A stretch of DNA of 64,000 nt from Suillus spraguei. Lineage: Eukaryota; Basidiomycota; Agaricomycetes; Boletales; Suillaceae. The notes under the pieces were generated by a model. The model was not told where the DNA came from and made no database searches. It saw nothing but the letters and a program-made list of their open reading frames with translations. A program made the position numbers and the translations under genes. Shown piece after piece: positions 9,881 through 22,254 of this stretch (positions are counted from its first letter, which is position 1; each line of letters begins with the position of its first letter). The stretch lies in NCBI GenBank assembly GCA_016800925.1, contig JABCPU010000017.1:186001-250000 (forward strand), read 5' to 3'.

Positions 9881-12172
9881 ATGAAGTTCGTCACTCTACT
9901 TGTGCTCCCCTTCGCGGCTGCTCTCGCTAGCACTGTACCTTTCAGAGGCTGCAAGCACAAAGTAAAAGAGAGTATTCATGGTCCATCCCGCGGGTGGTAT
10001 GTGCATTCCCCTGCACTAAAGCACCACATACTCCAACTCAAGATCGCTCTTCCTCAGCCCAAGTTCCCAGAACTTGAGCAGCAACTCTGGGAGATAAGCG
10101 ATCCAAACCACACTCGTTACGGGGCGTACTTGTCGAAGCAGGAGACCGAAGAACTTATGGCTCCGCACCCTGAGACCCTGGACATCGTCAGTGAATGGCT
10201 GGCCTTACACGGTCTGGGAGAAGAAGATGTTAAACGTTCATCTGCACGCGATTGGGTTACCATTCGTGTCCCAGTCGGTCTCGCAGAGGAGATGCTGGAT
10301 ACTGTGAGCAAGGCAATGACACCTCCGTAAATTATGGTTCATTGACTAGTCGATGTCTAGACTTACTATGTTTACAAGCACACTGCGACAGGAGAGAGCA
10401 TCGTCCGGACCACGAGCTACAGTCTCCCTGATATCTTGCACGATCATGTTGATCTTATTCAGCCTACAACTATGTTCGCTCAATTCAAGGCGTTTAGGAG
10501 TACACTGCACTGGAATAAAGAGATGCATCCTGCGGTCTCATACTCGCCGGGCCAAACGATCACGGGGCCTGCAGGAAATGCCGTCAATGCGAGCTGCAAC
10601 AGCACGATCACCCTTTCTTGCTTGAGGCAGTTGTATAATTCAGAGAACTTTACGACAACTGACAAAAACAACAACACGCTGGGTATCACTGGTTATATTG
10701 AGGCGTACGCCAATAATAAGGACCTTCAGCAATTCTACCAGGCCCAAAATCCTTCCGCTTACGGTTCAAATTATACTTTGATTTCCATTAATGGTGGGCT
10801 ATAGTCCGTGCGTCGTCAATAGATATGTTGTTCATTTACTTCTCAGGCGGAAAGAACAACCAGAGTTATGATGCGGCAAGCGTGGAAGCCAACCTTGACA
10901 CTCAGTTTGGTTTCGGACTCACATGGCCTACTCACGGAACATTTTACACGACTGGTGGCGAGCCCCCTTTCATCCCCGACTTGGCGACGCCGAATAATAC
11001 AAATGAGCCATACGCAGACGTGCGTGACGGTTCAAGCCATCACTATTAAATGCATTAACGACACGATTTTCAGTGGCTTGATTATGTACTTTCACAAGAT
11101 AATGTTCCCCAGACAATCTCTACCAGTTACGGTGATGACGAACAGTCTGTCCCGTACACCTATGCGATCCGCGTTTGTGCTGGTATGGCGTCTCTCGGTA
11201 TTCGTGGGGTCTCTTTGTTATTTGGCTCTGGTGATGGTGGTGTTGGTGGTGGTAGCGGTGATATTCCCGCTACCACTCAAATATGTAAATCCAATGATGG
11301 GCACAATCTTACAATGTTCCTGCCGACGTTCCCCGCTTCCTGCCCGTAGTGAGTGATCTCTCTAATTGAGGAGTACAGTGGCCAATTTGAACCACAGCGT
11401 GACTGTTGTTGGTGGTACTGTCAGCATCCCAGAGACTGCTGTGGACTTCTCTTCTGGTGGATTCAGCAACTATGTAAGTCATTTCTGCCCCGCATAAACG
11501 CCTTCTGACCCCATTGTATAAGTTTGCTCGTCCTGCGTACCAGGAGGCTGCTGTCTCCGCGTACTTGGCGAAGCTTGCCCCTGGCACCTATAAAGGTCTC
11601 TATAATTCGTAAGTCACTACAAACTGGTAAACATACTACGGACAATTGATTCGCCATCTCCAGCACCGGACGTGTGCGTTAATTCCTTAACTTGCAAAAA
11701 TATGACATCAACCATATTTGTAGGCATTTCCTGACGTGGCAGCACAATCAAGATACTTCTCTATTATCCATCAAGGCCAGCCGCAACCGGTCGATGGTAC
11801 ATCATGTGCATCACCCGCCTTTGCCGGATTTGTGTCCATGCTGAACGATGCGCGCATCAATGCTGGAAAGGCTCCTCTTGGCTTTCTGAATCCATTTTTA
11901 TATTCCACTGGATACAAGGCATTAAATGATATCACTAGTGGGAACAACCCAGGATGTGGAACTTTGGGTTTCAATGTAGGTCATGCCTGTACGCCTTCAA
12001 GTCAGATTACTAATGTGATGTTGGTATATAGGCCACTGTTGGATGGGATCCTGGTGAGTTTCTAAAAGCAAGTGAAATCAGGAGATTCTACGTGCTGATG
12101 ATACCTGTAGTCACCGGATACGGCACACCCAACTTCGAGAAATTGAAGGAGTTGGTCTTGACGATGCCTTGA
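9881..12172 (+). CDS. Secreted sedolisin (S53 serine-carboxyl peptidase), 603 aa
   Basis: Ten exons keep a continuous frame of 604 codons: 9881-10303, 10361-10793, 10847-11019, 11074-11348, 11398-11473, 11523-11608, 11664-11673, 11724-11975, 12032-12053 and 12111-12172. Introns are 49-57 bp with GT-AG ends. Residues 1-18 are a signal peptide and residues about 35-190 an activation prodomain (Pro-kumamolisin). Catalytic Glu299 and Asp303 sit in VEANLD, the oxyanion Asp397 in GSGDGG, and Ser519 in DGTSCASP. The terminal GWDPVTGYGTPNF block is the calcium-binding end. The enzyme should be an acid-active extracellular peptidase of the tripeptidyl/endopeptidase type. It is an 8,380-bp-distant duplicate of the frameshifted copy at 1517. 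Exon 7 is only 10 nt. Confidence 0.93.
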
Positions 12173-12560
12173 AATATATACGCACGAAATCCGCATGTAT
12201 GTGCTTTGCATACATTCACTCCTTTACTATGTACTGAGCGATTCAAGGCAGTGACGGATGCTAGTAGTTAAGGTCATTCGTACCAACAAAGCGATGTTAT
12301 TTTCATTTTCTGTACCTCACCCAAAGACGTCCTAGGATCTAGGTTGTCCATAAATGCGGAGTATACTAATTGGAAAAAATATGCATAGGTTATAGTAGGA
12401 CTCTGCGCCTTAGACATAAACCGGTTTTCTACAGTGTAATGTATCAATGGTGCGACTCAAGGGAAAGTTATCACAATTCTCATCACCTGGTTATATATAT
12501 CTATCTATCAATTTTCATGTCCTATGGAGAGACGGGCTCTAAGGAGGACAGTACTATCTA
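12173..12560. other. Intergenic, no gene seen
   Basis: The duplication with the 3' flank of sedolisin copy 1 fades out near 12215. The rest is AT-rich and contains no supported feature. Confidence 0.5.
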
Positions 12561-12564
12561 GTCT

Positions 12565-13012
12565 AGGGGACCCCCAGTGAGTGCGCGCATCACCTGTTTG
12601 GCGCCCAAAGGACATGTCCCCGAACTTATCGTTTACAAGTGTGTATCCAGCAGCTGTACTAGCACGTTCATGTGGTGCTAGCTTTTCTGCAAGACGGGTA
12701 AACAAACCAGACGCGGCAACTGTCGGCCCAAGCTCAAATTGGGCTGGTAGGACCGTTGTAGCGGGGTGGTCTGAGTCCTGACGCAGGTCCTAGGGAGTGC
12801 CAGGTGTCTAGCACTGGCAGGAGTCCTGGCTCGTAGTCCAGATAGAGGTTCCACAGAGGTTTTGCCTGTGGTTTGCTCTGCAGTCCGCTCCTGTTACATG
12901 GTAGAATTGAGGTCTTCGACTTCGATATGTGTTCCGAGCCAAGCGTCTGCTTACATAAGTCACAACCCAGCACAGCCACATAAGCTCCTGTATTACGAAC
13001 GTGTTTTCGCAC
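12565..13012 (-). pseudogene. Unidentified minus-strand coding fragment
   Basis: Two adjoining minus frames have coding-like composition. The block 12600-12785 reads ATTVLPAQFELGPTVAASG and RLAEKLAPHERASTAAGY. The block 12740-12870 reads QAKPLWNLYLDYEPGLLPVL in another frame. Codon use looks real, but no start, stop or complete exon set can be built and no family is recognised. It may be a partial gene on the opposite strand to the neighbouring RBR gene. Confidence 0.3.
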
Positions 13013-13350
13013 TCCTGATATCGAGCGCTTTAGACCCTGATCCTTATCATTATTTCGTTATTCGCGATCATTTAGGGGTGATCGAATGCATGCGGAGACA
13101 ACGAGGCATGAAACGCTGAGCATTCCTGGATCCCGTTACTCTTTCTCTTACCGTGACAACTTTGTCGATCCTTTTTAGCCGCATATACGACTCAAGGGGG
13201 AGACATAGTCTTCCCTGGCTACTAAACATCCTTTGGGAACTCGAATAGCTTCTAATAACATGCCAAGACAGTCGATCAAGAAGGCAGATACCGCCTCGAA
13301 GGAACCGTGAGTCCACTGAGACGAACGAAGACGGACTGTGTAACTGACAG

Positions 13351-13904
13351 ATGACAGACCCATTTGTATCATATGCAGAGATCCCATAGATGGAGCCGCA
13401 ATCCCAGTCCCATGCGGGCATTTCTTCGACCTTGCATGCATCACCCACCTCTTCCAGTCATCAGTCCGTGACGACTCCCTGTATCCACCACGATGCTGCC
13501 ACAGAAACATACCCTTCACAAAAGTACGACGCCATGTCAGTCAAGCTTTGATTGCAGACTTTCGGCTCAAGGGCCGAGAAAAGAAAACGATGCATCGGGT
13601 GTATTGCTCGTCGTCATCCTGCAATCGCTTTCTTGGTGCACTCCATCAAAAGTCGTCGCGAAAAGTGTACGACTGCCCAGCCCCGAGTTGTTCCACCCGT
13701 ACGTGTGGAAAATGCCGTACGAAGTACGAAGGGGTTGGGAATCATAATTGCGTTATTGACGCTGCCACGCAACAAGTTCTTGATATCGCTCATGCATCAG
13801 GTTGGGCGAGATGCCCGGGATGCTCCCATTTGATAGAGAAGATCGCTGGCTGTAATCATATGGTTTGTCGTTGTGGAACAACGTTCGATTATGCCTGCAA
13901 GTAA
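13351..13904 (+). CDS. RBR-type E3 ubiquitin ligase (RING1-IBR-RING2), partial model
   Basis: One exon reads from a probable acceptor (ctgacag, ending 13350) to a TAA at 13904. In order it has a RING1 starting CIICRDPIDG (about 13365) with PCGHFFDLACI and PPRCC; an IBR/BRcat domain (YCSSSSCNRFLG, YDCPAPSC, CGKCRTKYEG); and a RING2/Rcat segment (ARCPGC, IAGCNHMVCRCG) containing the catalytic-type cysteine. The family transfers ubiquitin through a thioester on Rcat. The N-terminal exons upstream of 13351 could not be resolved; a gtgagt donor near 13307 suggests one. The end falls just after FDYACK, where a gtaatag donor could continue the gene, so the 3' end is also uncertain. Confidence 0.75.
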
Positions 13905-14547
13905 TAGTATTGACCGAATTCACTGTCTCACACGTCTATGCGTTTCCAAAAAAATTTCCGAGGCTCAATGGATGAGGGACTTCCAATTATGCATTATGCA
14001 ATAGAGTAGCACGTGTATGCTAGAGTTTTCATTTTGTCTCAAGAAAACACATGCAGTTCAATACGCAATTTCTATGCTCTCTGCCTTATTACGATGGAGA
14101 CGTCACCGCGGACCCACATAACACGATCTAAAAAGCTCGATCGAGACCCAGATCATGAGTATCACAGTGAGATCTCGGAAATTATTTACTCCATGGGAAG
14201 TGGAGAACAGTACTAGTGTAAGTATGAGGTAAAACAACAGGCCTTACGATGCAACGAGGACGTCTACGTAAATGCATGAAAAGAGGGGCAGTCGCTATAA
14301 CATGTGCAAAACACAGCATTCGACAAGATAGCAAGAAAAGACCTATGAATGAAAAAGTTAAGTTACCGGGGCATATCTACAGCACGACTCCTTCGCAACC
14401 GATCCTAAGGATCCCTCTCAGCAGTCAGACTTTGACCGCGCTTGCGGCGGAGCATAGGTATGCTGAGCCTCCGTGGAAGTTTCGGTATACTTGGCTGACG
14501 TTTTGATTTGGGGCTTGTGGGATCCGCAGGCGTGCTGGGCGTCCGTA
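13905..14547. other. Intergenic, no gene seen
   Basis: Convergent ends of the RBR gene and the O-methyltransferase face this AT-rich stretch. No recognisable feature was found. Confidence 0.5.
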
Positions 14548-17500
14548 TCAAAGCAGGGTACTTGACAAAATCGAACGACTTCGTTGACGTGAGGTCGTCG
14601 TGGACAAACTAGACTTGCTTCCACTAAAAATCGGGGAGCTCAGGAGGCTGTATTTGCGAGGAGCACTGGAGGACCCATCATCCTGTATGGTTTTTGGAGC
14701 CGTAGGCAAGGGCGGAGGCTCTTCAGCACGAGTAGACCGACCCTTCAAGTGAGGTGCACTAGGATGGTGTCTGATACCATGTTCGCGATCGTTACCGGGA
14801 TGATATTTCTGCATCATCGGTGAACTCGGCTGATGCCTCAGCTTCTTCTCCTGGTCTGTGGACTGGACATATGCGGTGTCGAACGTTGTTGACTGCGGGC
14901 TGGCGCTCGCGTCACTGCCCCTTTGTGCTGCACCATCTACTATGCTCTGTCTCCGCGCAAAAGGGGAGAAGTTAAGCTTGCGAGTGAGACTCGCTATACT
15001 CGGCCTCCTCGACCGCGGGGCACTTGAACTTCCGTCACTTTGGAAGTTAGACTGCATACTTGGTGTCGTGCAATGCGCTGGAAAATTATATTGTATCGGA
15101 ATGCGCGGGCTCTGCGATAGCAATGGTGGTGAAAGCTCGGGAGTTGTTATCGTACCCCTGCGAGGGCGAAGTGGGCTGCGAGGTATCGATGCATCATTAA
15201 CTCGTTCTTCTGCTACAGGGGAAGCGGGTGGCGCCTTTTTCCACCAGACACGCGAGTGCTGTGGAGATCCGTATTGACCGCTTTGGTCATCGTGTTCATC
15301 AGTTTTCTTTGCGCTTTCTTCCCGCCGTTTTTGCTTCTCGACCACACCACGTACGCCAAGGCCTCTTGCCTTGAGCCATCGTCTGCCGAGGCTGTAGGAT
15401 TTCGACTTGCCAGACGGAATCTCGTCTGGACGTGGAAGGAACACACGAGATCCAAATGTCGGCGTTCCACAACGCGATGAAGAGCGCTCGAGGATAGGAG
15501 AAGGTAAAAGTGGTAAAATAACCGTCGAGATAGGCCTCTGTCCGAGCGACGACGGTAGCTTGTTTGCATATATCTCTTGGGCGGTCTGCGGGCCCTCATG
15601 TTCCTCGTCCTCTGAAGGTTCAGCACATTCGAACGATAAGTCTATTACAGGATCCGAGATTGGCCGTGCAGGGAGGATACTGAATGCATCCTCGGGTATG
15701 TCTACAGGCTCACAAACAAGATGCCCGAAATGGGAACCTTTTGAGTACGTCACGCGTGCAATGCGCCAGCCAGACGACAAGGCCAGCGCACAAAGCTCCC
15801 GTAGCGTGCGCTCCTTGCCATTGAACGTGATGTGCATCTACGCAACCCAGTCAGTAAACCCTTGCATAGACAATAATCTATCATGACGCGTACCACAATG
15901 TCCATGGAAAAGGGGGTTGCACTTGCTTTGCCCAAGTTCGGAAGCAAGGGCGCAGGTGCCAGAGTGCCATGTGCACCCTCAAGGTGCGCTAGAACAGAGT
16001 CGAGTGTCCACCTTTTGCCTTGGGATTTCTGATGCTCGCGCTTTGCGCTACGAACGCCATCATCAACGCATGCTAATGGGAGGACGTGATCTGCAATAAT
16101 AAGCCTCGTCTCTGGGCTACTTGCGAGTCGCAAATTGAGCAGCACATGACGTGCACGGGAGTCAGGCCAGTCATGTAGGACAACACGGAGTATGTAGACT
16201 GCGGGATGCCGATTAAGGTTTGATGAGGGAAGCGGAGGTTGCGGGAGAAAGAAATCGTGGTCTTTTGAATGCATCGTGAGCAAGGCATGTCATCCATCTG
16301 GAAGGAATGCTCACCATAAAACGTCACCTGTCCACTCTCCAGCATCTCCGGACACTGCGCACGCCATGCGTCAAGCCCGAGACCGACAACAACTGGACGG
16401 TCCTGAATAATGAAGCGGAACTGCATGTCTGGTCCTCACAAGAAGGGACACTTGACTGTCGCGCACTGAGCTCGTCTTGAGAAGACTGAAGCCTCAGATC
16501 AACATGAGAACGTGCAGATTTGAGATTGGTGGACGTGAGATCGGCGCGAGAGGTATGTGACTTAAGATCGCCTCGTGAGGCAAAGGATTTGAGGTCCCAC
16601 CGGGATTTACGCGGAGTCGATTCATCGCGAGACCGTTGAGGTATGACGCTGTTGTCTTCCACAGTGTTTTCAGCTTCTTCGCTGCTCACGCTTTTCCGGT
16701 GTCCAGGATTGCTTCCAAACGCCCGTGCAAGAATCATCGTCGTGCTTCCGATTCCTCCTCCAACGTCTACTATTGTCGAACCTCGCGGGAGGGAAAGCCA
16801 GTCGAAGCCTGCAGTCACAAGCGTCAGAATTATGTAGCAACACAGGCACACGGGTAAAGGAACAGCGACATACCAGTCAGAATAGCTCCAGGTGATTCCC
16901 ACCCACTCGTCCCAATCATCGCCTGCGAGAAACGCTCAAGGCGGAAAGACTTACTTGGTTCACGTCCACTCTGCGTGGACAGCGTGCTCGAATTCCTCAC
17001 ATGTCCAGCGCGAGTCTGTGGACTAGCTGACATGATATTCCCAACAGCGCCCGCTGGTAAACAACCAGCACCAGCACCATTTCCACCAAGTGTGTCCAAT
17101 CCCCCATCCTCTAACCACTCGAAAAATGGCGCAGGCGTGTTGAACGCGAGATTGAATGCCGGAAGATGTTCAGGATCAAGTCCCGACCCAGCGTTCCTAC
17201 CAGATTCAGTACCCAAGCCTACGCTACCACTTGGTGATATTCCTTCAGATACAACAGCCGAATTCGTAGATGCAAGCGTAAGCGTCGACACTACAGACGC
17301 GCATTTAACCAGGAGCGCAGAAGGGGTGTTTGGGACGTCGCTTTTACTGTAGATCGTATTTTGCAGTGGTGAAGGGTGCGGAGCTGGCGGGGGGAGTTTG
17401 AGAGTTGTTCTTATCGATGAGGCTTCTGAGTAGGGCGTTGTGTCGCGTTTGGGAGACAGAAGGCCAGAGCCGAGGTCCAAAGGTGGTCCAGCAATGGGAG

Positions 17501-19267
17501 CAGGCATAGTTGCATCCCATAAACGAGGAGACATGGCTGGTTCTGCCATTGTACTGAGCGCATGTGTGGCTGTCGTAGCTTCTAGGAGATGGCGATGTGT
17601 ATGTGTGGACGAGGTAGCTGTTGAATGCTCTGAATGTACGCCAGTGAATAATTGGGCGCGTAAAGGCTGAGGCTGCGCTAGAGGGCTGCATATATGCGCC
17701 TTATTAGCCGGAAACACGGATGTATGCGCATTATCGACTGTATTTTGGGTGCTAAGAGCAGCTGCATGCGCTTCACAGCCATCTGCAGGCGTTGTGAGAC
17801 CACTCCCTTGAGGGACGGAAGAAAGTTGAACACCTGTAAACGCCTCCGTGAGGTACGCAGCTGACTTGAATAACTCATCAGTGCTGGGCATCTTTACTTT
17901 AGAGATCTACAGGTCCAGATGTACAAAAGAAAACGCACCACAATCCGACGAAAGCAGCGATGCCAGAGGTGTCTTCATATTTCTTCTTAGGACTATCAAC
18001 GGATGTAAATTTGTGATACGACGAAGGAACAGAATAGAAGTCGACAACGTACTTTGCAAAAATATCTGCCACACTCTTTCCACTGTCAAGCAGGCTTGCG
18101 ACACGTGTTAGTGCGAAGGTGTCGGGAGCTGTTTCACGCAGAATGTGATGCGTTGAAAGCAAGCGCAGGGGGTGAGCTAAGGCCGAAGAATTGTTAGCCG
18201 ATTCGTTTCACCGGCGAGGAAAATGAATAGACGGAATTAATTAACAAAGAGTCAGAAGTTCAGAATATTCGAATAGACAAACGAAACATAAAATCGAACA
18301 AGTGGAGAACAGACCCACCTAGACGAACAGAATCCAAACAACAAAGGCCGTGCGTGCGTTCCTTGATGATGCGTGAGATGTCTTTGACACATACGCCCTC
18401 TAACTGGAGTGCCTTTTCCTCCGCCTTTGTCGGGGCGTCTGGACAAATTCATCAAGTGTCAGGCATTACAGGAACGAGAAAGGAATGGAGGGAAGATATA
18501 ATTGAAAATCGAATGAGACGGCGATCAGTACACCCCGCGACTAAGGGAGCAAAATCAGGTACATACCCCGAGTGAAGCTTGGGCATGACGCAAGGCCCTT
18601 GACGGAGTTATGATTTGGCTCATCCGATCCGTTACCCAATGCACTTTGGTCAGACTCGCTCTGAGACTTGAGCTCCATGATAATACGGAGTTCGGAAAGA
18701 AGTCGTTGGCGTTCGTCCTCTGCATCGCGCAGAATCTCGACGACGTGTAAATGTTCGATAAGACGTAAACATGCTGGAACGGTGTACTGAAGGTGACAAG
18801 TATTAGAAATTACGCGGTATATTACAACACAAGAAATGAATGAAAAGGGAAAAACTTACTACCATACTTGCATCGGACATGAACAGAAATGGTTTCTGTA
18901 CGATGCTCGTAATTTGACCAGCAGCAGCGATAATCCTTGTGGCCGCAGCGCTTGCCGCTGGGCAGGCAGCGAGTTTCTCCGCTGGTGATGACGATATATA
19001 CGGAAGAAATGGCGAAGGATAGTCGTGCTGAAGGTTGGACAATGGTGAGAGCGGAGTGCCATAGGAAGATGTCTGCGTGCTAAAGGTAGAAGACATAGGC
19101 GTAGGGGGCACCGACACGGGCTCCGGAGAATCTGGAAAGGCCGGTGATGAACATTGGGATGAATGGGGAGTGGAAGAAGTTGAAAAAATGCGATGTATAT
19201 CGTCGAGGGCATCGCCCATGAGCGCATGGAGCGCCCGCAGCGTTGCAAAAGTCGGGTTTTGTGTCAT
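14548..19267 (-). CDS. O-methyltransferase (SAM-dependent, fungal COMT-like) with disordered insertions
   Basis: The gene runs right to left from ATG 19267. Recognisable exons encode an N-terminal helical part (PTFATLRALHALMGDALDDI; SASAATRIIAAAGQ-like region), a winged-helix dimerisation region (YTVPACLRLIEHLHVVEILRDAE near 18790), the SAM-binding motif VDVGGGIGSTT (about 16770), the strand FIIQDRPVVVGLGLDAW (about 16410), LRVVLHDWPD (about 16190) and a C-terminal substrate block (about 15690-15837). Introns at 15838-15892 and 16271-16317 and the one ending 16819 have clean GT-AG ends. Long Ser/Pro/Thr-rich inserts interrupt the fold at about 17050-17800 and 16440-16680, and a 300-residue disordered tail follows. 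The junction near 17890-17930 could not be spliced cleanly. The substrate is unknown. Confidence 0.8.
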
Positions 19268-20489
19268 CGGCGGATCAAACCAGGGCAAGCGGTTGTGTTG
19301 GCACAGACACAAGGAGAACTCTTAGTAGTCGAGAGTTCACAGTCAAGAACCTAAGGGAAAAGAAAAATACATCCACGCGATAGTTCGCCGCACGTCAAAC
19401 CGGTTCACGTTTAACTAAAAACGATATTCCCTGTCTGACGAAATCGTGCTACGAATTGAGGACATATTAAATATTCAGGATAGACTAACGAACCCCACAG
19501 CATGTGTTCCATTTGAAAGTCGCAGAGAACAAGCAAACCAAATAGAAATCCTAGTTGCAAATCAAGCAGGCATCGATATGGTGGACCGTATGCATCATAA
19601 ACCACATAAGGTGATTCAAAGATGCGTCGATCTAGTATGAACATGGGCTAAAGCAGGTCAGAAGTCGATCAAAGGACGCGTCGAGACCTTGTGGAACCAT
19701 CGGGCGTTGCCGGTGGCGTACCTTCTTTCTTGTTCAATCATTTCCTCCTCTCTAGTTTACTATGGTCAAGATTACCAATTGTTCGAAAGCGCGAGATCGC
19801 AGCCATGAAACGAGCACTGAGACAGCGGACACACCACCACAAATCTTCTCAAGCAAGGTCACCATTGCACGACTACTTTCATATCGGTAGTCCAGTCACC
19901 TGTGTGGTTTGTCCTTGGACGAACGCCAAGCGCCCGCAAAAAACCGCTCCAGAGGTCAGGTTCATCTCACAAAATTACCAACACGCCTGAAAGCCGTCAC
20001 ATGGCCAGATGAATACAGGGTAAACGTTCACACTGGAGGCGACTGAATCGCAAAGGCTCACCAAGCCACCGTGGCAGCCGTTCCGTGCTTCTGTTTGTCC
20101 GGCTTCATAGGTAATTGAGTGAGCACTGGCATGTACGTACTTCTGTTCTTCTACATTAATGATCGGTTCTTCCTAAACTCTCATCATGCAGTCGATCGAC
20201 TTACCAAATTACTAACGTTCTTTAAATCCGCACCCATTGTTGAGGGGAGTCTGACTCAAGCTGGAAGTGCCGAATAGTAAAGGAAAGGCATCATAACACA
20301 AGCACCCCAGGTACGCACCTTTGTTTGACTCGGAGTCTACAAGGAAAGGAGTGAAAGGAGTTAAGATCGAGAGTCACCGACTCGGTGCATTACGCAACGA
20401 ATGGAGGGGATAGATTCTGCCTAAATGCCTGGTGCCCACTATCACACGCAAGGCAAGCCCGTTCTGCCAAGCGTCAGCCGTCGCGACAG
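19268..20489. other. Intergenic, with start of knottin-array repeat unit
   Basis: No supported gene. A string gggcgttgccggt near 19702 recurs near 33830 upstream of a BTB gene. From about 19890 the sequence resembles 21590-21800 and 23700-23900, so the upstream spacer of the small-peptide array begins here. Confidence 0.4.
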
Positions 20490-20499
20490 TATAAAAGCA
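20490..20499 (+). promoter_or_regulatory. TATA box of knottin-like copy A
   Basis: The string tataaaagca lies about 70 bp before the ATG at 20568. The following leader (ctcaaacagactattcgagc) is shared by the other copies. Confidence 0.6.
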
Positions 20500-20567
20500 A
20501 GGCATCCTCCTACCGTTCACCCAATCTCAAACAGACTATTCGAGCACTTCATACCACCTCACGAACA

Positions 20568-20795
20568 ATGCGCTTCTCCTTCGCCATTATTATTGATTTG
20601 GTTGCATCTATCATGTCTGTCAGCGCATGTTAAGCAGAGTACCAGACTTGCGAAAAAAACAAGTGACTGCTGTGCAGGCGGCTTGACCTGTGTACCACTT
20701 GTAAGGAGCAGTTTGCTTTGTATTGAATTTTCACCTGATGACTCACCTTTTGCGCCTTTTAATATTAGGATGGTAATGAGAATGTTTGCGCATAG
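20568..20795 (+). pseudogene. Knottin-like secreted peptide, copy A, nonfunctional
   Basis: The first exon begins at ATG 20568 with the family's signal peptide, but a TAA stop at 20631-20633 falls directly after the first cysteine codon, where the other copies have CAA or another sense codon. An A-run (gaaaaaaac, about 20651) also shifts the frame before the CC pair. The donor at 20701 and the acceptor ending 20768 are retained, and exon 2 (20769-20795, ending TGC GCA TAG) would still supply the sixth cysteine. The two lesions make it a pseudogene. Confidence 0.75.
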
Positions 20796-21052
20796 CAACA
20801 CACTAGTATCCATTTTTTGCACTGGTGAGTCATGCGCGCGCATAACACAAGCACCCCGACAACAGGACACAGGTGCGCACTTTTGTTTGAGCCTACAAGG
20901 AAATGAGTGGAGGAGGTTCAGATCACGAGTCGCCAGCTCAGCGTATTGCAAAATCAACGGATTGCCTAATACCTCCTGGGTCCAGTATCACACGCAAGGT
21001 AAACCCAGTCTGTTAGCAAGTCTACAACACAGAGTATCAACTATCGCAATGG

Positions 21053-21060
21053 TATAAAAG
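21053..21060 (+). promoter_or_regulatory. TATA box of knottin-like copy B
   Basis: The string tataaaag lies about 80 bp before the ATG at 21140 and is followed by the shared leader. Confidence 0.6.
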
Positions 21061-21139
21061 CAAGTTATCTGCCCACCGTCCACTCCATCTCAAACAGACT
21101 ATTCGAGCACCTGAGCAGTTCATACTACCTCACACAAAA

Positions 21140-21387
21140 ATGCGCTTCGCCTTCTTCGCCATCATCGTTGCTTCGGCGACATCTATCATGTCCGTCAGTG
21201 CACAGTGTCAAAATCTGGGCCAAGTTTGTCAAACAACAACAGACTGCTGTGTAGACGCCCACTTTGGATGCACTACAATTGTGAGTAGGAGTAGGTTGCT
21301 TTGTATCGATGATGACTCACATTTTGCGCCTCGTGATATCAGTCCCCGGGTAACAAAATCTGCAAGAACTACCCGCCGAGCTCTTGA
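21140..21387 (+). CDS. Knottin-like secreted six-cysteine peptide, copy B (61 aa)
   Basis: Exon 1 is 21140-21280 and exon 2 is 21343-21387, joined in phase 0 across a 62-bp intron (gtgagt...atatcag). Residues 1-20 are a signal peptide. The mature peptide has six cysteines spaced C-x6-C-x5-CC-x6-C-x9-C, the inhibitor-cystine-knot arrangement. The sixth cysteine is supplied only by exon 2, so unspliced reading misses it. The peptide ends KNYPPSS. It lies 572 bp from copy A. The role is unknown; the fold is shared by channel blockers, protease inhibitors, antimicrobial peptides and effector-like proteins, so no activity should be assumed. Confidence 0.75.
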
Positions 21388-22166
21388 AATAGTGGTTGTG
21401 GGAGGACACAATCTTGCTTCTGTCAGATATCCTTGGGCTATAAGTGGACTAGAGCAGGAGTGAACTCGGCGAATGGAACAAACAATATGATGTTGAGTAG
21501 TACCTAGAACATGAGTGAATTGTCCCGGAAAAACAAGTACAAGTGAGTACATCAGGAAAGTGTTGGTCCACTTAAACCATGCTGCACGCTACAACTTGTT
21601 TTCGCATCGAATCGTTGATAGACCACTCACCCGTTTTTTTGACCTCGGAGCTGCGGTAAGGAATGCCAAAGTAAAGCGTGTCGTTACAGCCACCCACTAG
21701 GAAATTTCCCTAGAGGTCGACTTCAACTAACATGCTTGAAAACCGTCACATGGCAGAGTGAGTGCAGGGGAAACGTCAAAGCCCGAAGCAACTGAATAGC
21801 AAAGGAAGCCGTCTCTTGAGTAACATTAGATGAGCTACCTGGGCGGAAGGCGTGCGCTGATTAATGACCGGATGTCATTGGTTCTGCCTAAAATCGCATC
21901 GTACAGAGTGATCACCGACTCACCAAATTACCAAACCGCCTCGTGGCTGAGGGCGTTAAATAGAAAAGAAGAGGAAGCATAACACAAGCACCCCGACGGC
22001 AGAACCCAGTTGTGCACTTTTGTTTATCCAAGTAAATGAGCAAAGGAGGTTCAGATCAGGACTCACTAACTCGGCGTATCACAAATGAAGGGTTCTGCCA
22101 AGGATCACACACAAGGCAAGCCCATTCTGCCAAGTCTACAACACTGAGTATCAGCTATCGTGACAG
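21388..22166. other. Spacer of the knottin array
   Basis: No gene. The stretch from about 21600 resembles 23700-24060, including the strings gtcacatgg and tagcaaaggaagccgtct. It is part of the repeated unit. Confidence 0.5.
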
Positions 22167-22174
22167 TATAAAAG
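22167..22174 (+). promoter_or_regulatory. TATA box of knottin-like copy C
   Basis: The string tataaaag lies 81 bp before the last base preceding ATG 22255 and is followed by the shared leader with gactattcgagc. Confidence 0.6.
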
Positions 22175-22254
22175 CAGGTCACCTTCCTACCATCCACCTC
22201 ATCTCAAACAGACTATTCGAGCACCTCAATAGTTCATACCACCTCACACAAACA

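Noticed and set aside
14858..15886. Long plus-strand open frames across the O-methyltransferase tail
   Set aside because: They are antisense shadows of the Ser/Pro-rich minus-strand exon.
19446..19640. 64-aa plus frame
   Set aside because: No domain, no introns or promoter, no homologous second copy.
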